DNA of 64,000 bases from an uncultured Massilia sp. (GCA_913778765.1 CAJYXO010000019.1:1-64000), one strand, 5' to 3'; shown: positions 1 through 10,792, counted from the first letter of the stretch. The notes: generated by a model not told the origin, from the letters alone. Made by a program: numbers and translations.

Positions 1-203
1 CCAGAACTACCTTGCAAACGGGAGGCGTCCATATAAACGTCAACGCTTATCACAGCCGGATGCGGGCCTGGCTGCTGCCGTTCCGCGGCATCGCCAGCCG
101 CTACCTGTCGCATTACTTCGGCTGGCGCTGGGCGCTGGACGGCCAGCGCATTTCCAGCGCCGATGCTTTTTTGAGAGCAGCACTAGGCCGATTCAACACT
201 TAA
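1..203 (+). pseudogene. IS1595-type transposase, C-terminal fragment (cut by window edge)
   Basis: The frame is open from the first base and ends at a TAA at 201-203. Its roughly 66 residues include the stretches VNAYHSRMRAW, FRGIASRYL and YFGWRWALDG, which resemble the conserved end of ISXO2/IS1595 transposases, where the last acidic residue sits in the VN.YHS.. region. The DDE catalytic core would lie outside the window, so I cannot tell whether the element is intact or only a remnant. I see no clear terminal inverted repeat between the stop codon and the hairpin at 221-250. The family call is from memory of the motif and is moderately secure. Confidence 0.5.
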
Positions 204-220
204 CGCGAACAGCGCCATGA

Positions 221-250
221 AAAAAGGCCGCGATTGCTCGCGGCCTTTTC
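221..250 (-). terminator. Rho-independent terminator of the TonB-dependent receptor gene
   Basis: A perfect 12-bp stem (222-233 pairing with 238-249) encloses a 4-nt loop. On the minus strand it is followed by a run of T residues. It lies 26 nt past the receptor stop codon. The flanking A and T runs mean it could also stop transcription from the transposase side. Confidence 0.8.
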
Positions 251-275
251 GTGTCAGGGAGAACCAAGCGGCTGC

Positions 276-2492
276 TTAGAAATTGCCCTTGAACTGAACG
301 CCCCAGGTACGCGGCTCGTTGGTGAAGCCGGTCAGGTTGTTGAAGTCGATGGCGCCGGTGATGCGGCGCTGGTCGAGGATGTTGCGGCCGAAGGCTGCCA
401 GCTCATACTTGCCGCCCGCCCAGTTGTAGCCCACGCGCAGGCCGCCTTCGGTCAGCGGCTTGCCGACGAACTCGGCTGCTTCGTACAGGAAGAAGTTGAT
501 CTTCGTACGGTAGGACCAGTCGGTGTAGACGAAGAACTCGCCGTCGCCCACCGGCACGCCGTAGCGCGCGGTGGCGTTGATGGTCCATTTCGGCGCCTGC
601 GGCAGCGGGTTGCCGTTGATTTCGACGCGGCCGGCCGCGTTGATCGGGTCGGTGATGGTGCATTGGGCGCACTTGTTCACCGACAGGCTCGGATCGCGGA
701 TTTCGGTGAAGTTGTAGCTGGCGCCGGCGGTCACGCGCAGCGACGGGCTGACGATGCCTTCGAAGTCGATCTCGGCGCCCTGGGCCTTGGTCTTGGCCGC
801 GTTGATCAGCTTGGTGACGTTCGAATTGCCGCCGACCACGGTCAGCTGCTGGTTCTTCACTTCGAAGTCGTACAGCGAGAAGTTCATGCGCGCGCGGCGC
901 TCGAACAGGTCGGCCTTGACGCCGCCTTCGACCGAGGTCACGGTTTCGGCGTCGGCCACGGTCACCGGCACCGATGCCGAAGCGGCAGCGATACTCGGGG
1001 CGCGGAAGCCGGTCGCCACACGGGCGTACAGGTTGACGTCGCGGTTCAGTTTATACGTGCCCGACAGGTCCCAGTTCACCTTGCTCTTGCTTTCGCTGAT
1101 GCCGGCCGGGCCGATCAGGGTCACGTTGGTGTGTTCCAGCGTGGCGAAGTCCTTCTTGTCGTCGGTGTAGCGCAGGCCGCCGCGCAGGGTGAAGGCGTCG
1201 TTGACGGCATAGGTCACGGAGCCGAACGCGGCCCAGGCCTTGTTCTTCTGCTGCGACACCACGCGCGAGGTTTGCGCCTGGGTCACGCTGTCGAAGTTGT
1301 CGCTGCCCCCTCGCGCGTCTTCGTCGAAGTAGTACAACCCGGCCTGCCAGTTCAGCGGGCCCGCGTTCTTCGATTCGACGCGGAATTCCTGCGAATACTG
1401 GGTCAGGTCGGTCAGGCGGCTGGCGGTCTGCACCTGGAACGGCACCACGCCCGGGCCGCCGATGATACCGCCGTCGATGTCGCCGCGGCTGTTGTAGTGG
1501 CCCACGCCTTCGTAGCCGGTGATCGAGTACAGCTTGACCGCGCCCAGGTCCCACGACAGGCGCAGGTTGGCGCCGTTGGTCTTGAGGTCCTGGTAGTTCA
1601 GGGCGTTGGTGACGATGCTGTTCAGGTCGTAACCGTCGGCGATGTCGTTCGTGCCCTTCTTGATCAGGTTGGCGCGGAACAGGCGTGCGCTGCCGGCGGT
1701 GGTGCGCTGGTGCACGTTGAACAGGGCGCTGAAGGTGCTGTCCGGGGTGTACAGGAACTGCACGCGCTCGGCGTGTTCGTTGTAGCCATCCAGCTCGCCG
1801 GTCTTGTTGGTCTTGGCCAGGTCGCTGTAGTTGTTGACGAAGTCGTCGCGGTGCTGGCGCAGTGCCGACACGCGCATCGCCCACTTGTCCGACAGGGGCA
1901 CGTTGACGGCGCCTTCGAGGTTGACCGTGTTGTGGGTGGCCCACGAAGCGTTGTAGTAGCCCTCGACCTTTTTCAGGTTCGGCTTTTCGGATTCGAACTT
2001 GACCACGCCGGCCGGGGTGTTGCGGCCGAACAGGGTGCCTTGCGGACCGCGCAGCACTTCGACGCCGGCCACGTCGAAGATCGGGAAGCCTTTCAGGATC
2101 GGGTTTTCCTGCACGATGTCGTCGACGATCAGCGACACCGGCTGCGAGGCGAACAGCGAGAAGTCGGTGTTGCCGTAGCCGCGGATGTAGAAGCGCGGGA
2201 AGGTGCGGCCGTTCGACGATTCGATGTTCAGGCTCGGCACCTTGCCGGCCAGAACGCGGATGTCTTCGCCGCCGGAGACGATGACGTCGAGTTTTTCACC
2301 CTTCACGGCGCTGACCGAGACCGGCACCTCCTTGATATTTTCGGTGCGGCGCTGCGCCGTCACGGTAACGGTCTGCAGCTCGTTGCTCGATGTGGCTTGG
2401 GCCAGGGCGGGAGCGGCCACCACGGCGGACAGCGCCAGCATCGCGCCGTGGGCGGCGATGACGCGCTTGTGCATCTTGGACATCTTGGTCAT
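276..2492 (-). CDS. TonB-dependent outer-membrane receptor
   Basis: This 738-residue protein should be an outer-membrane, energy-coupled importer of an unidentified ligand. A signal peptide with a hydrophobic core ends near APALAQA (about residue 32). A TonB-box-like segment, LQTVTVTAQRR, follows, then a plug domain with the typical VEVLRGPQGTLFGRNTPAG block around residues 150-170. The remaining 550 residues have alternating beta-strand composition, and the chain ends in phenylalanine (QFKGNF), as expected for a BamA substrate. The start is supported by AGGAAA just upstream. No inner-membrane transporter or regulator sits next to it, so siderophore, sugar or other substrate cannot be chosen. 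It has its own terminator at 221-250. Confidence 0.9.
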   Translation of the reverse strand: MTKMSKMHKRVIAAHGAMLALSAVVAAPALAQATSSNELQTVTVTAQRRTENIKEVPVSVSAVKGEKLDVIVSGGEDIRVLAGKVPSLNIESSNGRTFPRFYIRGYGNTDFSLFASQPVSLIVDDIVQENPILKGFPIFDVAGVEVLRGPQGTLFGRNTPAGVVKFESEKPNLKKVEGYYNASWATHNTVNLEGAVNVPLSDKWAMRVSALRQHRDDFVNNYSDLAKTNKTGELDGYNEHAERVQFLYTPDSTFSALFNVHQRTTAGSARLFRANLIKKGTNDIADGYDLNSIVTNALNYQDLKTNGANLRLSWDLGAVKLYSITGYEGVGHYNSRGDIDGGIIGGPGVVPFQVQTASRLTDLTQYSQEFRVESKNAGPLNWQAGLYYFDEDARGGSDNFDSVTQAQTSRVVSQQKNKAWAAFGSVTYAVNDAFTLRGGLRYTDDKKDFATLEHTNVTLIGPAGISESKSKVNWDLSGTYKLNRDVNLYARVATGFRAPSIAAASASVPVTVADAETVTSVEGGVKADLFERRARMNFSLYDFEVKNQQLTVVGGNSNVTKLINAAKTKAQGAEIDFEGIVSPSLRVTAGASYNFTEIRDPSLSVNKCAQCTITDPINAAGRVEINGNPLPQAPKWTINATARYGVPVGDGEFFVYTDWSYRTKINFFLYEAAEFVGKPLTEGGLRVGYNWAGGKYELAAFGRNILDQRRITGAIDFNNLTGFTNEPRTWGVQFKGNF

Positions 2493-2691
2493 TGCGATTT
2501 CCTAGGAAGGGTAAAAAAACTTGTGCGTGTCTCCGCCATTCCCCCTCTTCCCCCTGGCGATCCGCATCGTTGTCGATGTCTTTACATTGCCAGATCGGTA
2601 AAGGCGTGATTGTCAGCCATGTGTATAAGCTTAGGCAAGAAATAAGCGGCAACATGGGCGGGCATACAACAATATTTTTTCCGTAAAACCC

Positions 2692-2721
2692 TTGCGTGCT
2701 TCAGAAGGGATACGCTATGAT
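2692..2721 (+). promoter_or_regulatory. Putative sigma-70 promoter of the tRNA-Val/tRNA-Asp unit
   Basis: TTGCGT (2692-2697) and TATGAT (2716-2721) are separated by 18 nt and lie about 55 nt upstream of tRNA-Val. The GC-rich stretch just after the -10 box (TCGGGCC) resembles the discriminator of stringently controlled stable-RNA promoters. This is a motif reading only. The rest of the 2493-2776 gap holds the receptor's upstream region, in which I recognise no operator. Confidence 0.5.
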
Positions 2722-2776
2722 TCGGGCCTCTTCGGACGTGGTGACAAACGTCGGAAGACATCGCCGAAGCGGAATG

Positions 2777-2852
2777 GGGCGCTTAGCTCAGTTGGTAGAG
2801 CGGATCCCTTACAAGGATTAGGTCGGGAGTTCGAGCCTCTCAGCGCCCACCA
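2777..2852 (+). tRNA. tRNA-Val (anticodon TAC)
   Basis: This 76-nt cloverleaf has acceptor stem GGGCGCT/AGCGCCC, the D-arm motif TTAGCTCAGTTGGTAGAG, an anticodon loop CTTACAA giving anticodon TAC, the T-arm GTTCGAGCC, and an encoded CCA end. It is followed 47 nt later by tRNA-Asp, and the two are probably one transcript. Confidence 0.95.
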
Positions 2853-2899
2853 GACCTGCCTGGCGATGTCGACGAAGCGAAGAGCAGATCAGTAAAAAC

Positions 2900-2976
2900 G
2901 GAGCGGTAGTTCAGTTGGTTAGAATACCGGCCTGTCACGCCGGGGGTCGCGGGTTCGAGCCCCGTCCGCTCCGCCA
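2900..2976 (+). tRNA. tRNA-Asp (anticodon GTC)
   Basis: This 77-nt tRNA has acceptor stem GGAGCGG/CCGCTCC, the D-arm TAGTTCAGTTGGTTAGAAT, anticodon loop CTGTCAC with anticodon GTC, the T-loop GGTTCGAGCCC and an encoded CCA. A strong terminator follows 11 nt after the CCA end. Confidence 0.95.
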
Positions 2977-2987
2977 GATGCAAGAAG

Positions 2988-3015
2988 AAGGGTCCGATTC
3001 GTCGGACCCTTTTTT
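2988..3015 (+). terminator. Rho-independent terminator after the tRNA pair
   Basis: A 10-bp stem (2988-2997 with 3002-3011) is capped by a TTCG tetraloop and runs into a six-T tract (3010-3015). It closes the tRNA-Val/tRNA-Asp transcript 37 nt before the next start codon. Confidence 0.9.
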
Positions 3016-3052
3016 CGTTCCGGCGCCATTTCATCGAAGCGAAGCGGGCAGC

Positions 3053-4144
3053 ATGGTTCATCCTTATCTCAGGTTTCGGATTCTGCTTGCCCGCCACGCG
3101 GTGGCCCGGCTCGCCGCGCGCCTGCGCAGCTCGGCCGAGATCGCGGCGCTGGTGCTCGGTCCGGCCGTCGTCGGGCTGGTCGCCTTTGCCGCCATGCCGC
3201 CGATGCTGGCCGCATCGAATCCCTGGCCGCTGGCCCTGCCCCTGCTGGTCCTGCATGGCGCCGCCATGAGCCTGCCCATCCTGCTGCTGCGCCCAAGCGT
3301 GCTGCCGGCGCATGCGCAGACCTGGCTGGCCGGGCTGCCGGTCGCGCCGCGCCTGCTGCGCCAGGCCGCCTTGCTGGTGGCGGCCCTGCTGGCGTCGCCG
3401 CTGGCCCTGGCCTACGCCGCCTCGCTGGCGATCTGGATCGGCCAGCGCCCCGGCTGGATTGCGCCGGGCCGCGCGGCCGCCGGCACCCTGCTCTCCTTCC
3501 TGCTCACCTGGATCTGCGCCGCCTGGCTGCTGGCGCGCGGCGCACATGGTCCACGCGGTGTCCAGGCGCGGCGCCGGCCGCGGTCCGCAGCGGCATCGCG
3601 CCCTGCCTGCTGGGACAGCACGCGAACGGCCGGCCCCGGCCTGTTGTGGCGCCGCCTGTTCTGGCTGCCCCTGTGGCGCGAGGGCAGCCAGGCCGGCTGG
3701 CGCCAGGCGGCGCTGCTGGCAGCGGGCCTCGGCGCCACCTGCGCCTGGATGGCGGGACCGGCCTGGCTGCCGCGGCCGCTGGGGGCCATCGTCGCCAGCG
3801 TGCTGCTGGCATTGCTGGTGCACGACGCCGACACCACCGTGCGCAGCCAGCTGGCGCGGCTGGCGCCGGTCGCCGCCGGCTGGCCGCTGCATTTCACGGC
3901 GCTGGCCCGGCGCGCCCGCGCCGCCGCCCAGGCGCCGTCCCTGCTGGCGCTGGGCGTGCTGAGCGCGGCCGGCGTGGCCGCGCATGCCTGGGCCGGAACG
4001 GCCGGCCGGCTCTATCTGTCCCTGGCCTGGCTCACACTCCCGCTGCTGGCCGCCACCCCGCCGTTCACGCCGCGCGGACGCATGGCGCTGCTAGCCTTGT
4101 GCATCATGCTGCTGTGCGCGACCGGCAGCACCATCTGGAACTGA
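3053..4144 (+). CDS. Multi-pass membrane protein, probable permease of a two-gene ABC exporter
   Basis: The 363-residue product is dominated by Leu/Ala-rich hydrophobic segments, roughly nine or ten membrane spans. A more polar, Arg-rich stretch lies around residues 155-200. I chose the ATG at 3053 (MVHPYLRF) because the frame upstream runs through the tRNA-Asp gene and its terminator. The ABC ATPase gene begins 6 nt after its stop, so the two very likely form a transporter together. I do not recognise a named permease family in the sequence, and the substrate is unknown. It could be a divergent ABC-2-type permease. Confidence 0.7.
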   Translation: MVHPYLRFRILLARHAVARLAARLRSSAEIAALVLGPAVVGLVAFAAMPPMLAASNPWPLALPLLVLHGAAMSLPILLLRPSVLPAHAQTWLAGLPVAPRLLRQAALLVAALLASPLALAYAASLAIWIGQRPGWIAPGRAAAGTLLSFLLTWICAAWLLARGAHGPRGVQARRRPRSAAASRPACWDSTRTAGPGLLWRRLFWLPLWREGSQAGWRQAALLAAGLGATCAWMAGPAWLPRPLGAIVASVLLALLVHDADTTVRSQLARLAPVAAGWPLHFTALARRARAAAQAPSLLALGVLSAAGVAAHAWAGTAGRLYLSLAWLTLPLLAATPPFTPRGRMALLALCIMLLCATGSTIWN

Positions 4145-4150
4145 CATCGT

Positions 4151-4792
4151 ATGGAAGCGACGACGCCCATGGTCGAGATCGAGAACCTCGCCTTTCACTT
4201 CACGACGCGCAGCGTGTTTCTCGGCCTGCGCCTGCGCTTCCTGCCTGGGCTGACCTGGCTGCGCGGCAGCAATGGGCGCGGCAAGACGACCCTGCTGCGC
4301 CTGCTGGGCGGCCAGCTGCTGCCGGCAAGCGGCACGATCCGCATGGACGGACTGGAAGCGCGCCGCGATCCGCTGGCCTGGCGCCGCCGGAGTTTTTATT
4401 GCGGCGGCGAGGCCCCGGCGCTGGAATGGCTGACCGTGAACGAATGGCTGGAACTGCACCTGGCGCTGTACGAAGGGGCCGACCGCGGCGTGCTGCGCGG
4501 CTGCCTCGAGGCGTTCCGCATCGACGACGTACTGGCCCAGCCGGTGACGGCGCTGTCGCTGGGTCAGGCCAAGAAGCTGCAGCTGTCGCTCGCCCTGGCC
4601 CTGCCGGCGCGGCTGCTGCTGATCGACGAGCCGTTCAACGGCCTCGATGCGCAGGCAGTGACGCTGCTGGAAGACATCCTGCGGCAACGGGAAGCGGCAG
4701 GCGACAGCTGCATCGTGCTGACCAGCCACCTGGAGCCGCGCATCGCCTGCACCCACGTGCTGGACCTGGACCGGCAGGCAGGCGTGCTCTGA
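4151..4792 (+). CDS. ABC transporter ATP-binding protein
   Basis: This 213-residue protein is a single nucleotide-binding domain. Walker A is GSNGRGKTT (about residues 38-46), the signature loop is LSLGQAKK, Walker B is LLLIDEPFNGLD, and the H-loop is TSH near residue 195. Its compact size and signature resemble the CcmA-like subclass of small exporter ATPases, but no cytochrome c maturation genes are nearby. It starts 6 nt after the upstream membrane protein, its presumed partner. A second in-frame ATG (MVEIENL) seven codons in is a possible alternative start. Confidence 0.85.
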   Translation: MEATTPMVEIENLAFHFTTRSVFLGLRLRFLPGLTWLRGSNGRGKTTLLRLLGGQLLPASGTIRMDGLEARRDPLAWRRRSFYCGGEAPALEWLTVNEWLELHLALYEGADRGVLRGCLEAFRIDDVLAQPVTALSLGQAKKLQLSLALALPARLLLIDEPFNGLDAQAVTLLEDILRQREAAGDSCIVLTSHLEPRIACTHVLDLDRQAGVL

Positions 4793-4815
4793 ATCAGAAA
4801 GCGCCTGACGAGCGC

Positions 4816-5967
4816 TCAGGCGCGCTTCAGCATCGGCAGGCTGCCGGCTTCGACCCGGTTCCGGCCGCCGCTCTTGGCCGCATACAGCGCATGGTCGGCC
4901 CGCGCCAGCGCCGCCGTCAGCTCCTCGAAGGTGTCGATCATCACCACGCCGATGCTGATCGTCATGCGGTAAGCGGGCGCGCAGCCGAGCACCGGCGCCT
5001 CGGTCACCGCCAGGCGCAGGCGTTCGGCCGCTTCCAGGGCGCCGTCGAGCGTGGTGCCCGGCAGCGCCAGCGCGAACTCCTCGCCGCCGAGCCGGCCGAT
5101 CAGGTCGTGGTCGCGCAGCACGCCGCGCGCGGTGTCGGCAAACATCTTGAGGGCTTCGTCGCCGCAGGCATGGCCATAGCCGTCGTTGAGCTGCTTGAAG
5201 TGGTCGATGTCCAGCATCAGCAAGGCGATCGGCTTGCGCAGGCGCACGGCCAGCTGGCGCGCAGCCTCGGCGCGTTCGAAGAAGGCGCGGCGGTTCAGCA
5301 TGCCGGTCAGGCTGTCGATCGTGGCAAGGCGGCGCATCAGGGCGTCGTCCTTCTGCTTGCACAGCAACAGGAAGCCGAAGCCGTTCACGATCATCAGGAG
5401 GTAGCTGGCCAGGTAGGCCAGGCCGATCACCGGCGTCATGCCGGCGCCGGGAGAGCCGCGCTCGAAGCCGAGCCAGGCCCAGATCGCCAGCGCGAACAGG
5501 ATGTTGTTGATGCCGATGAGCCGCTGCAGCAGCGGTGCTTCGCGCGGGCGCAGCAGCACCACGGCGGCGCTGAACACGGACAGGGCGATGATGAAGGAGA
5601 TCAGTTCCGTCAGCTGCAGCCGCGAAGCGCCGGTCGCCACCGCATAGCACACGGCCACCCAGCCGGGCAGCGTGAACAGGTAGAGCGCGCGGCGCCAGCG
5701 CGCGAAGCCGAAGAACAGGCAGTTGGCGCCGACTTCCAGCGCGACGCCTCCCAGCCAGGCGCAGGCGGACAAGGCTTCGACCAGGCGCAGCTCGAACTGC
5801 GGCGCGACCCACCAGCACAACTGGGCCAGGCCGATCGACAGGCGCCCCCACATCCAGTAGCCCAGCGCCGGGCTGTTCTCGGCGCCGCGCATATAGCCCG
5901 CCATCAGCAGGGCGAACGCGACGTTGCCGACGCCGAGCGCCAGCATGAAGGTTTGGATATCGATCAC
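4816..5967 (-). CDS. Membrane-bound diguanylate cyclase (GGDEF domain)
   Basis: This 383-residue protein should make cyclic di-GMP from two GTP. About six hydrophobic helices occupy residues 5-205 and form an unassigned membrane sensor region. The GGDEF domain starts near residue 215 with DSLTGMLNRRAFFERA. The active-site loop is GGEEF (about 293-297). An RxxD inhibitory site (RDHD) sits five residues before it, so product inhibition is expected. DIDHFKQLND supplies the metal-binding aspartate. It is divergent from the cyclic-nucleotide-binding protein gene at 6200 across a 232-bp AT-richer gap. Confidence 0.92.
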   Translation of the reverse strand: MIDIQTFMLALGVGNVAFALLMAGYMRGAENSPALGYWMWGRLSIGLAQLCWWVAPQFELRLVEALSACAWLGGVALEVGANCLFFGFARWRRALYLFTLPGWVAVCYAVATGASRLQLTELISFIIALSVFSAAVVLLRPREAPLLQRLIGINNILFALAIWAWLGFERGSPGAGMTPVIGLAYLASYLLMIVNGFGFLLLCKQKDDALMRRLATIDSLTGMLNRRAFFERAEAARQLAVRLRKPIALLMLDIDHFKQLNDGYGHACGDEALKMFADTARGVLRDHDLIGRLGGEEFALALPGTTLDGALEAAERLRLAVTEAPVLGCAPAYRMTISIGVVMIDTFEELTAALARADHALYAAKSGGRNRVEAGSLPMLKRA

Positions 5968-6199
5968 AGGTGTTCCTCAGGGAATGCCACGAGGTGCATG
6001 TATTATTATTGCAACGTTTATTTCCCAAAGGAATTATCTTACACCTGTTCAATGTATGTGCACGCACGATTCGCGTTCGAACGACATTCCTGTCTGATAA
6101 TTGCACACACGTCGTTACATTGCTGCGTGGCACAAACTAATCGTGCATAATTGACAATAACCCCGCTGCCTTGTTGGCCGCCGTCTTTCTGGAGACTTC

Positions 6200-6682
6200 G
6201 TGATCTTTGGCTTTCTCAAATCCCAAACCCTGTCCGCGCGGCAGCGCAGGCTGCAGAACACCCCGCTGTTCCGCACCCTGAAGCCGCTCGAGGTCAAGTT
6301 CGTGGATGGCCTGATGCACGAACGGCGCTACCTGCCGGAAGAAATCGTCTTCGACGAGAACGAGGAAGGACAGGCGCTGTACCTGGTGATGGCGGGCCGG
6401 GTCGAGATCAGCCGCGTCCACGAAGGCAGCCGCCAGCTGGTGAGCGAGCTGGGGCCGGGCAGCTTCTTCGGCGACCTCGCCCTGCTCGACAATTCGCCGC
6501 GCAGCGCCCAGGCCCGCGCCGTCGACGGCTGCGAACTGGCGGTGTTCTTCCGCGACGACTTCCTGGCGCTGATGGAGACCGACGCCGTGATCGGCTACAA
6601 GATCTCGCTGGCGCTGGCGCGCCACATCGGCCAGCGCCTGCGCGACATGCACGGCGGCCAGCTGCAGCTGGAAGCGCTATGA
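6200..6682 (+). CDS. Cyclic-nucleotide-binding domain protein
   Basis: This 160-residue protein is essentially one Crp/cNMP-binding beta-barrel (residues about 20-140). It has the phosphate-binding-cassette-like segment GPGSFFGDLALLDNSPRSAQARA. No helix-turn-helix follows, so it is not a complete CRP-type transcription factor and may instead gate a partner. The GTG start at 6200 is supported by GGAG at 6191-6194. Its TGA overlaps the ATG of the following transporter-like gene (ATGA), so the two are probably translationally coupled. The cassette keeps an Arg after the Ser-Pro, but which ligand it binds is unknown. Confidence 0.85.
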   Translation: MIFGFLKSQTLSARQRRLQNTPLFRTLKPLEVKFVDGLMHERRYLPEEIVFDENEEGQALYLVMAGRVEISRVHEGSRQLVSELGPGSFFGDLALLDNSPRSAQARAVDGCELAVFFRDDFLALMETDAVIGYKISLALARHIGQRLRDMHGGQLQLEAL

Positions 6683-7818
6683 TGGCCGCGCCGCTGGTCC
6701 GCGACGAGCGCGCCGGTCCGGTGGTCTGGACCGCGATCATCGGCGTCACCTGCCTGCTGCTGGTGCTGCTCGACCACATGCTGTGGCTGGTGCTGCCCTT
6801 CATCTTCGGCACCGTGATGTACTACCTGCTGCTCGGGCCGATACAGCGCCTGCTGCGCCTGGGCTTTTCGCGCAACGTCTCGTCGGTGCTGGTATGCGCG
6901 GTGTTCTTCGGCGCTTCCGCACTGGCGCTGGTGGGCGCGCTGTCGTGGAGCGCCGGTCCGTCCGACACCGATTCCTGGCACGACACGCTGTCGCTGTACG
7001 TGAACGGCGGCGTGGCCTTCGTGCGCAACACGATGGCGCTGCTGGAACTGAAATTCCCGATCCTGGCCGAGATGCACCTGACCTCGATCGTCAACAAGCG
7101 CTTCAAGGCCTTCACCGACAACTTCGCCCAGCGTTACCTGGCCACCATCCTGGTGACGGTGGCCGGCTGGCTGCCCTCGCTGCTGCTGGCGCCCTTCCTC
7201 GCCTTCTTCTTCCTGCGCGACGGCCTGCGCTTCAAGAAATTCCTGGCCCGCGCCGTGCCCAACGCCTACTTCGAACGCACCCTGTTCCTGCTGCACCAGG
7301 TCGACCAGACCGCGCGCCGCTATTTCGAGGGCCTGCTCAAGCTGACCGTGCTCGACACCATCGTGCTGGGCTTCGGCCTGTGGGTGATCGGCGTGTCCTC
7401 GCCGCTGCTGCTGGGTTTTATCTCGGCGCTGCTGGCCTGGGTGCCCTTCGTCGGCTCGGTGGTCGGCTGCGTGATGGTGGTGATTGTGGCCGCCACCGAT
7501 GCGCCCAGCAACCCGCTGGTCGCCTACGGCGCGATCGTCGTCTTCGTCCTCGCGCGCCTGCTCGACGATTTCGTGTTCATGCCGATCACACTCGGGCGCA
7601 GCCTGAAGATCCACCCCCTGATCACGGTGCTGATGATCTTCATCGGCGGCGCCCTGTCCGGCGTGGCCGGTCTGATGCTGGTGCTGCCGCTGCTGGGCGT
7701 GGTGATGGTGGTCGGCGAGACCCTGGGCCGGCTGATGACCAACCCGCGCCTGCGCGCGCGGCACCGGTATGCGCGGCAGCTGCGCGAGAAGCAGGCGAGC
7801 GGCGATTTGATGATTTAA
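6679..7818 (+). CDS. AI-2E family (YdiK/PerM-like) transporter
   Basis: This 379-residue membrane protein has the AI-2E family layout. Two hydrophobic helices lie near the N-terminus, with a long loop around residues 95-150. A central helix before FFLRDGLRFKKF comes next, then a C-terminal group of four or five helices including LVLPLLGVVMVV. Family members export small molecules such as autoinducer-2 or act as Na+/H+ antiporters, and the substrate here is not evident. The ATG at 6679 overlaps the preceding stop codon. A second ATG follows immediately at 6682. Linkage to a cNMP-binding protein suggests nucleotide-controlled transport, but that is inference. Confidence 0.85.
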   Translation: MMAAPLVRDERAGPVVWTAIIGVTCLLLVLLDHMLWLVLPFIFGTVMYYLLLGPIQRLLRLGFSRNVSSVLVCAVFFGASALALVGALSWSAGPSDTDSWHDTLSLYVNGGVAFVRNTMALLELKFPILAEMHLTSIVNKRFKAFTDNFAQRYLATILVTVAGWLPSLLLAPFLAFFFLRDGLRFKKFLARAVPNAYFERTLFLLHQVDQTARRYFEGLLKLTVLDTIVLGFGLWVIGVSSPLLLGFISALLAWVPFVGSVVGCVMVVIVAATDAPSNPLVAYGAIVVFVLARLLDDFVFMPITLGRSLKIHPLITVLMIFIGGALSGVAGLMLVLPLLGVVMVVGETLGRLMTNPRLRARHRYARQLREKQASGDLMI

Positions 7819-7829
7819 TTCGGGGTTTT

Positions 7830-7888
7830 AATTCGGGGTCAGATCACTTTTTGGGGCAATTGCCCCAAAAAGTGATCTGACCCCGAAT

Positions 7889-7889
<1 letters not shown>
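7830..7889. repeat. Perfect 60-bp palindrome between convergent genes
   Basis: Two 30-nt arms (7830-7859 and 7860-7889) are exact reverse complements with no spacer. The element contains GGGGTCAGATCAC and its complement. Its right end includes the first base of the ygiQ stop codon (7889-7891). The first ten bases, AATTCGGGGT, are also present once just upstream at 7818-7827, so part of the repeat is duplicated. As RNA it would fold into a long hairpin from either strand, so it probably serves as a bidirectional terminator. It resembles mobile REP-like palindromes. Confidence 0.85.
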
Positions 7890-10186
<2,297 letters not shown>

Positions 10187-10289
10187 TGGCCGGCATTTTA
10201 CAGGAAAACCTGGCGACCAGCTCCCTCCCCTCCCAAAAATGGCTTAGATTTCAACAACTTGGCTCATCCTTTGCGGATGAAACGTTGTT

Positions 10290-10571
10290 TTAGATACCCA
10301 TGTTGTTGAGGATGTTGCCAAGTTGGCGCAGGGCCGGCTCCAGGGTCGGATGGCGGGCCGCGAAACGGGCCGTGATTTCCTGGCTGCGCGAAGCCAGGCC
10401 GTAGGTGTTGGCATCCGGATCGTCGGCGCGCTTTTCGAGCACGTGCTTGATGTCGCCGTCGAGCTGGCGCAGCAGCATTTCCAGCTCGTCGTCGACCTCG
10501 CCCGCGTCTTCGAGGTGGCGGTGGAGGGTCTTGAGGTGCGCTTTCAGGGTGTGTTCGTTGTCGTTCAACAT
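10290..10571 (-). CDS. DUF4404 family protein
   Basis: This small acidic, helical protein (93 residues from the chosen start) matches DUF4404. It has an N-terminal amphipathic helix (LKAHLKTLHRHLEDA), then RSQEITARFAARHPTLEPALRQLGNILNNMGI. I prefer the ATG at 10571, because GAGGGA lies just upstream of it. The ATG at 10583 would add only MRDD and overlaps the preceding stop. It follows the VF530 gene by a few bases and is probably co-transcribed. The 10187-10289 gap downstream holds a weak hairpin (about 10253-10277) without a T run. The function is unknown. Confidence 0.8.
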   Translation of the reverse strand: MLNDNEHTLKAHLKTLHRHLEDAGEVDDELEMLLRQLDGDIKHVLEKRADDPDANTYGLASRSQEITARFAARHPTLEPALRQLGNILNNMGI

Positions 10572-10579
10572 ATCGTCCC

Positions 10580-10792
10580 TCATGTGGTGAACCTGGTCTC
10601 CAGGTACAGCTGCTCGACCTTTTCGCGGGCCCAGGGTGTCTTGCGCAGGAACTTCAGGCTCGACTTGATACTGGGATCCTTGATAAAACAGTTGATATCG
10701 ATGCGGCGGCCGAGCCCGTCCCAGCCGTAGTGCTCGACCAGGCGGGTTAACAAGGATTCTAAGGTAATACCGTGTAATGCTTGAACACTCAT
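10580..10792 (-). CDS. VF530 family (DUF2132) DNA-binding protein
   Basis: The 70-residue product carries the family hallmark: [19 protein letters not shown] near the start, then [20 protein letters not shown] and VEQLYLE. The family is named after Vibrio fischeri VF530, whose fold suggests DNA binding; the physiological role is not known. The gene lies directly upstream of the DUF4404 gene and nearly overlaps it, so a two-gene transcript is likely. Confidence 0.88.
   Translation of the reverse strand: MSVQALHGITLESLLTRLVEHYGWDGLGRRIDINCFIKDPSIKSSLKFLRKTPWAREKVEQLYLETRFTT

Noticed and set aside
234-2609. Long plus-strand frame of 791 codons opposite the TonB-dependent receptor.
   Set aside because: It is the antisense shadow of a clear receptor gene in GC-rich DNA. 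It has no family-like motif and begins inside a terminator.
2296-2655. Minus-strand frame of 119 codons crossing the receptor's start region.
   Set aside because: It overlaps the signal-peptide region in another frame and has no motif or usable start site.
3646-6150. Plus-strand frame of 834 codons spanning the ABC exporter and the diguanylate cyclase.
   Set aside because: It is read across two recognised genes and a gene boundary, with no recognisable domain.
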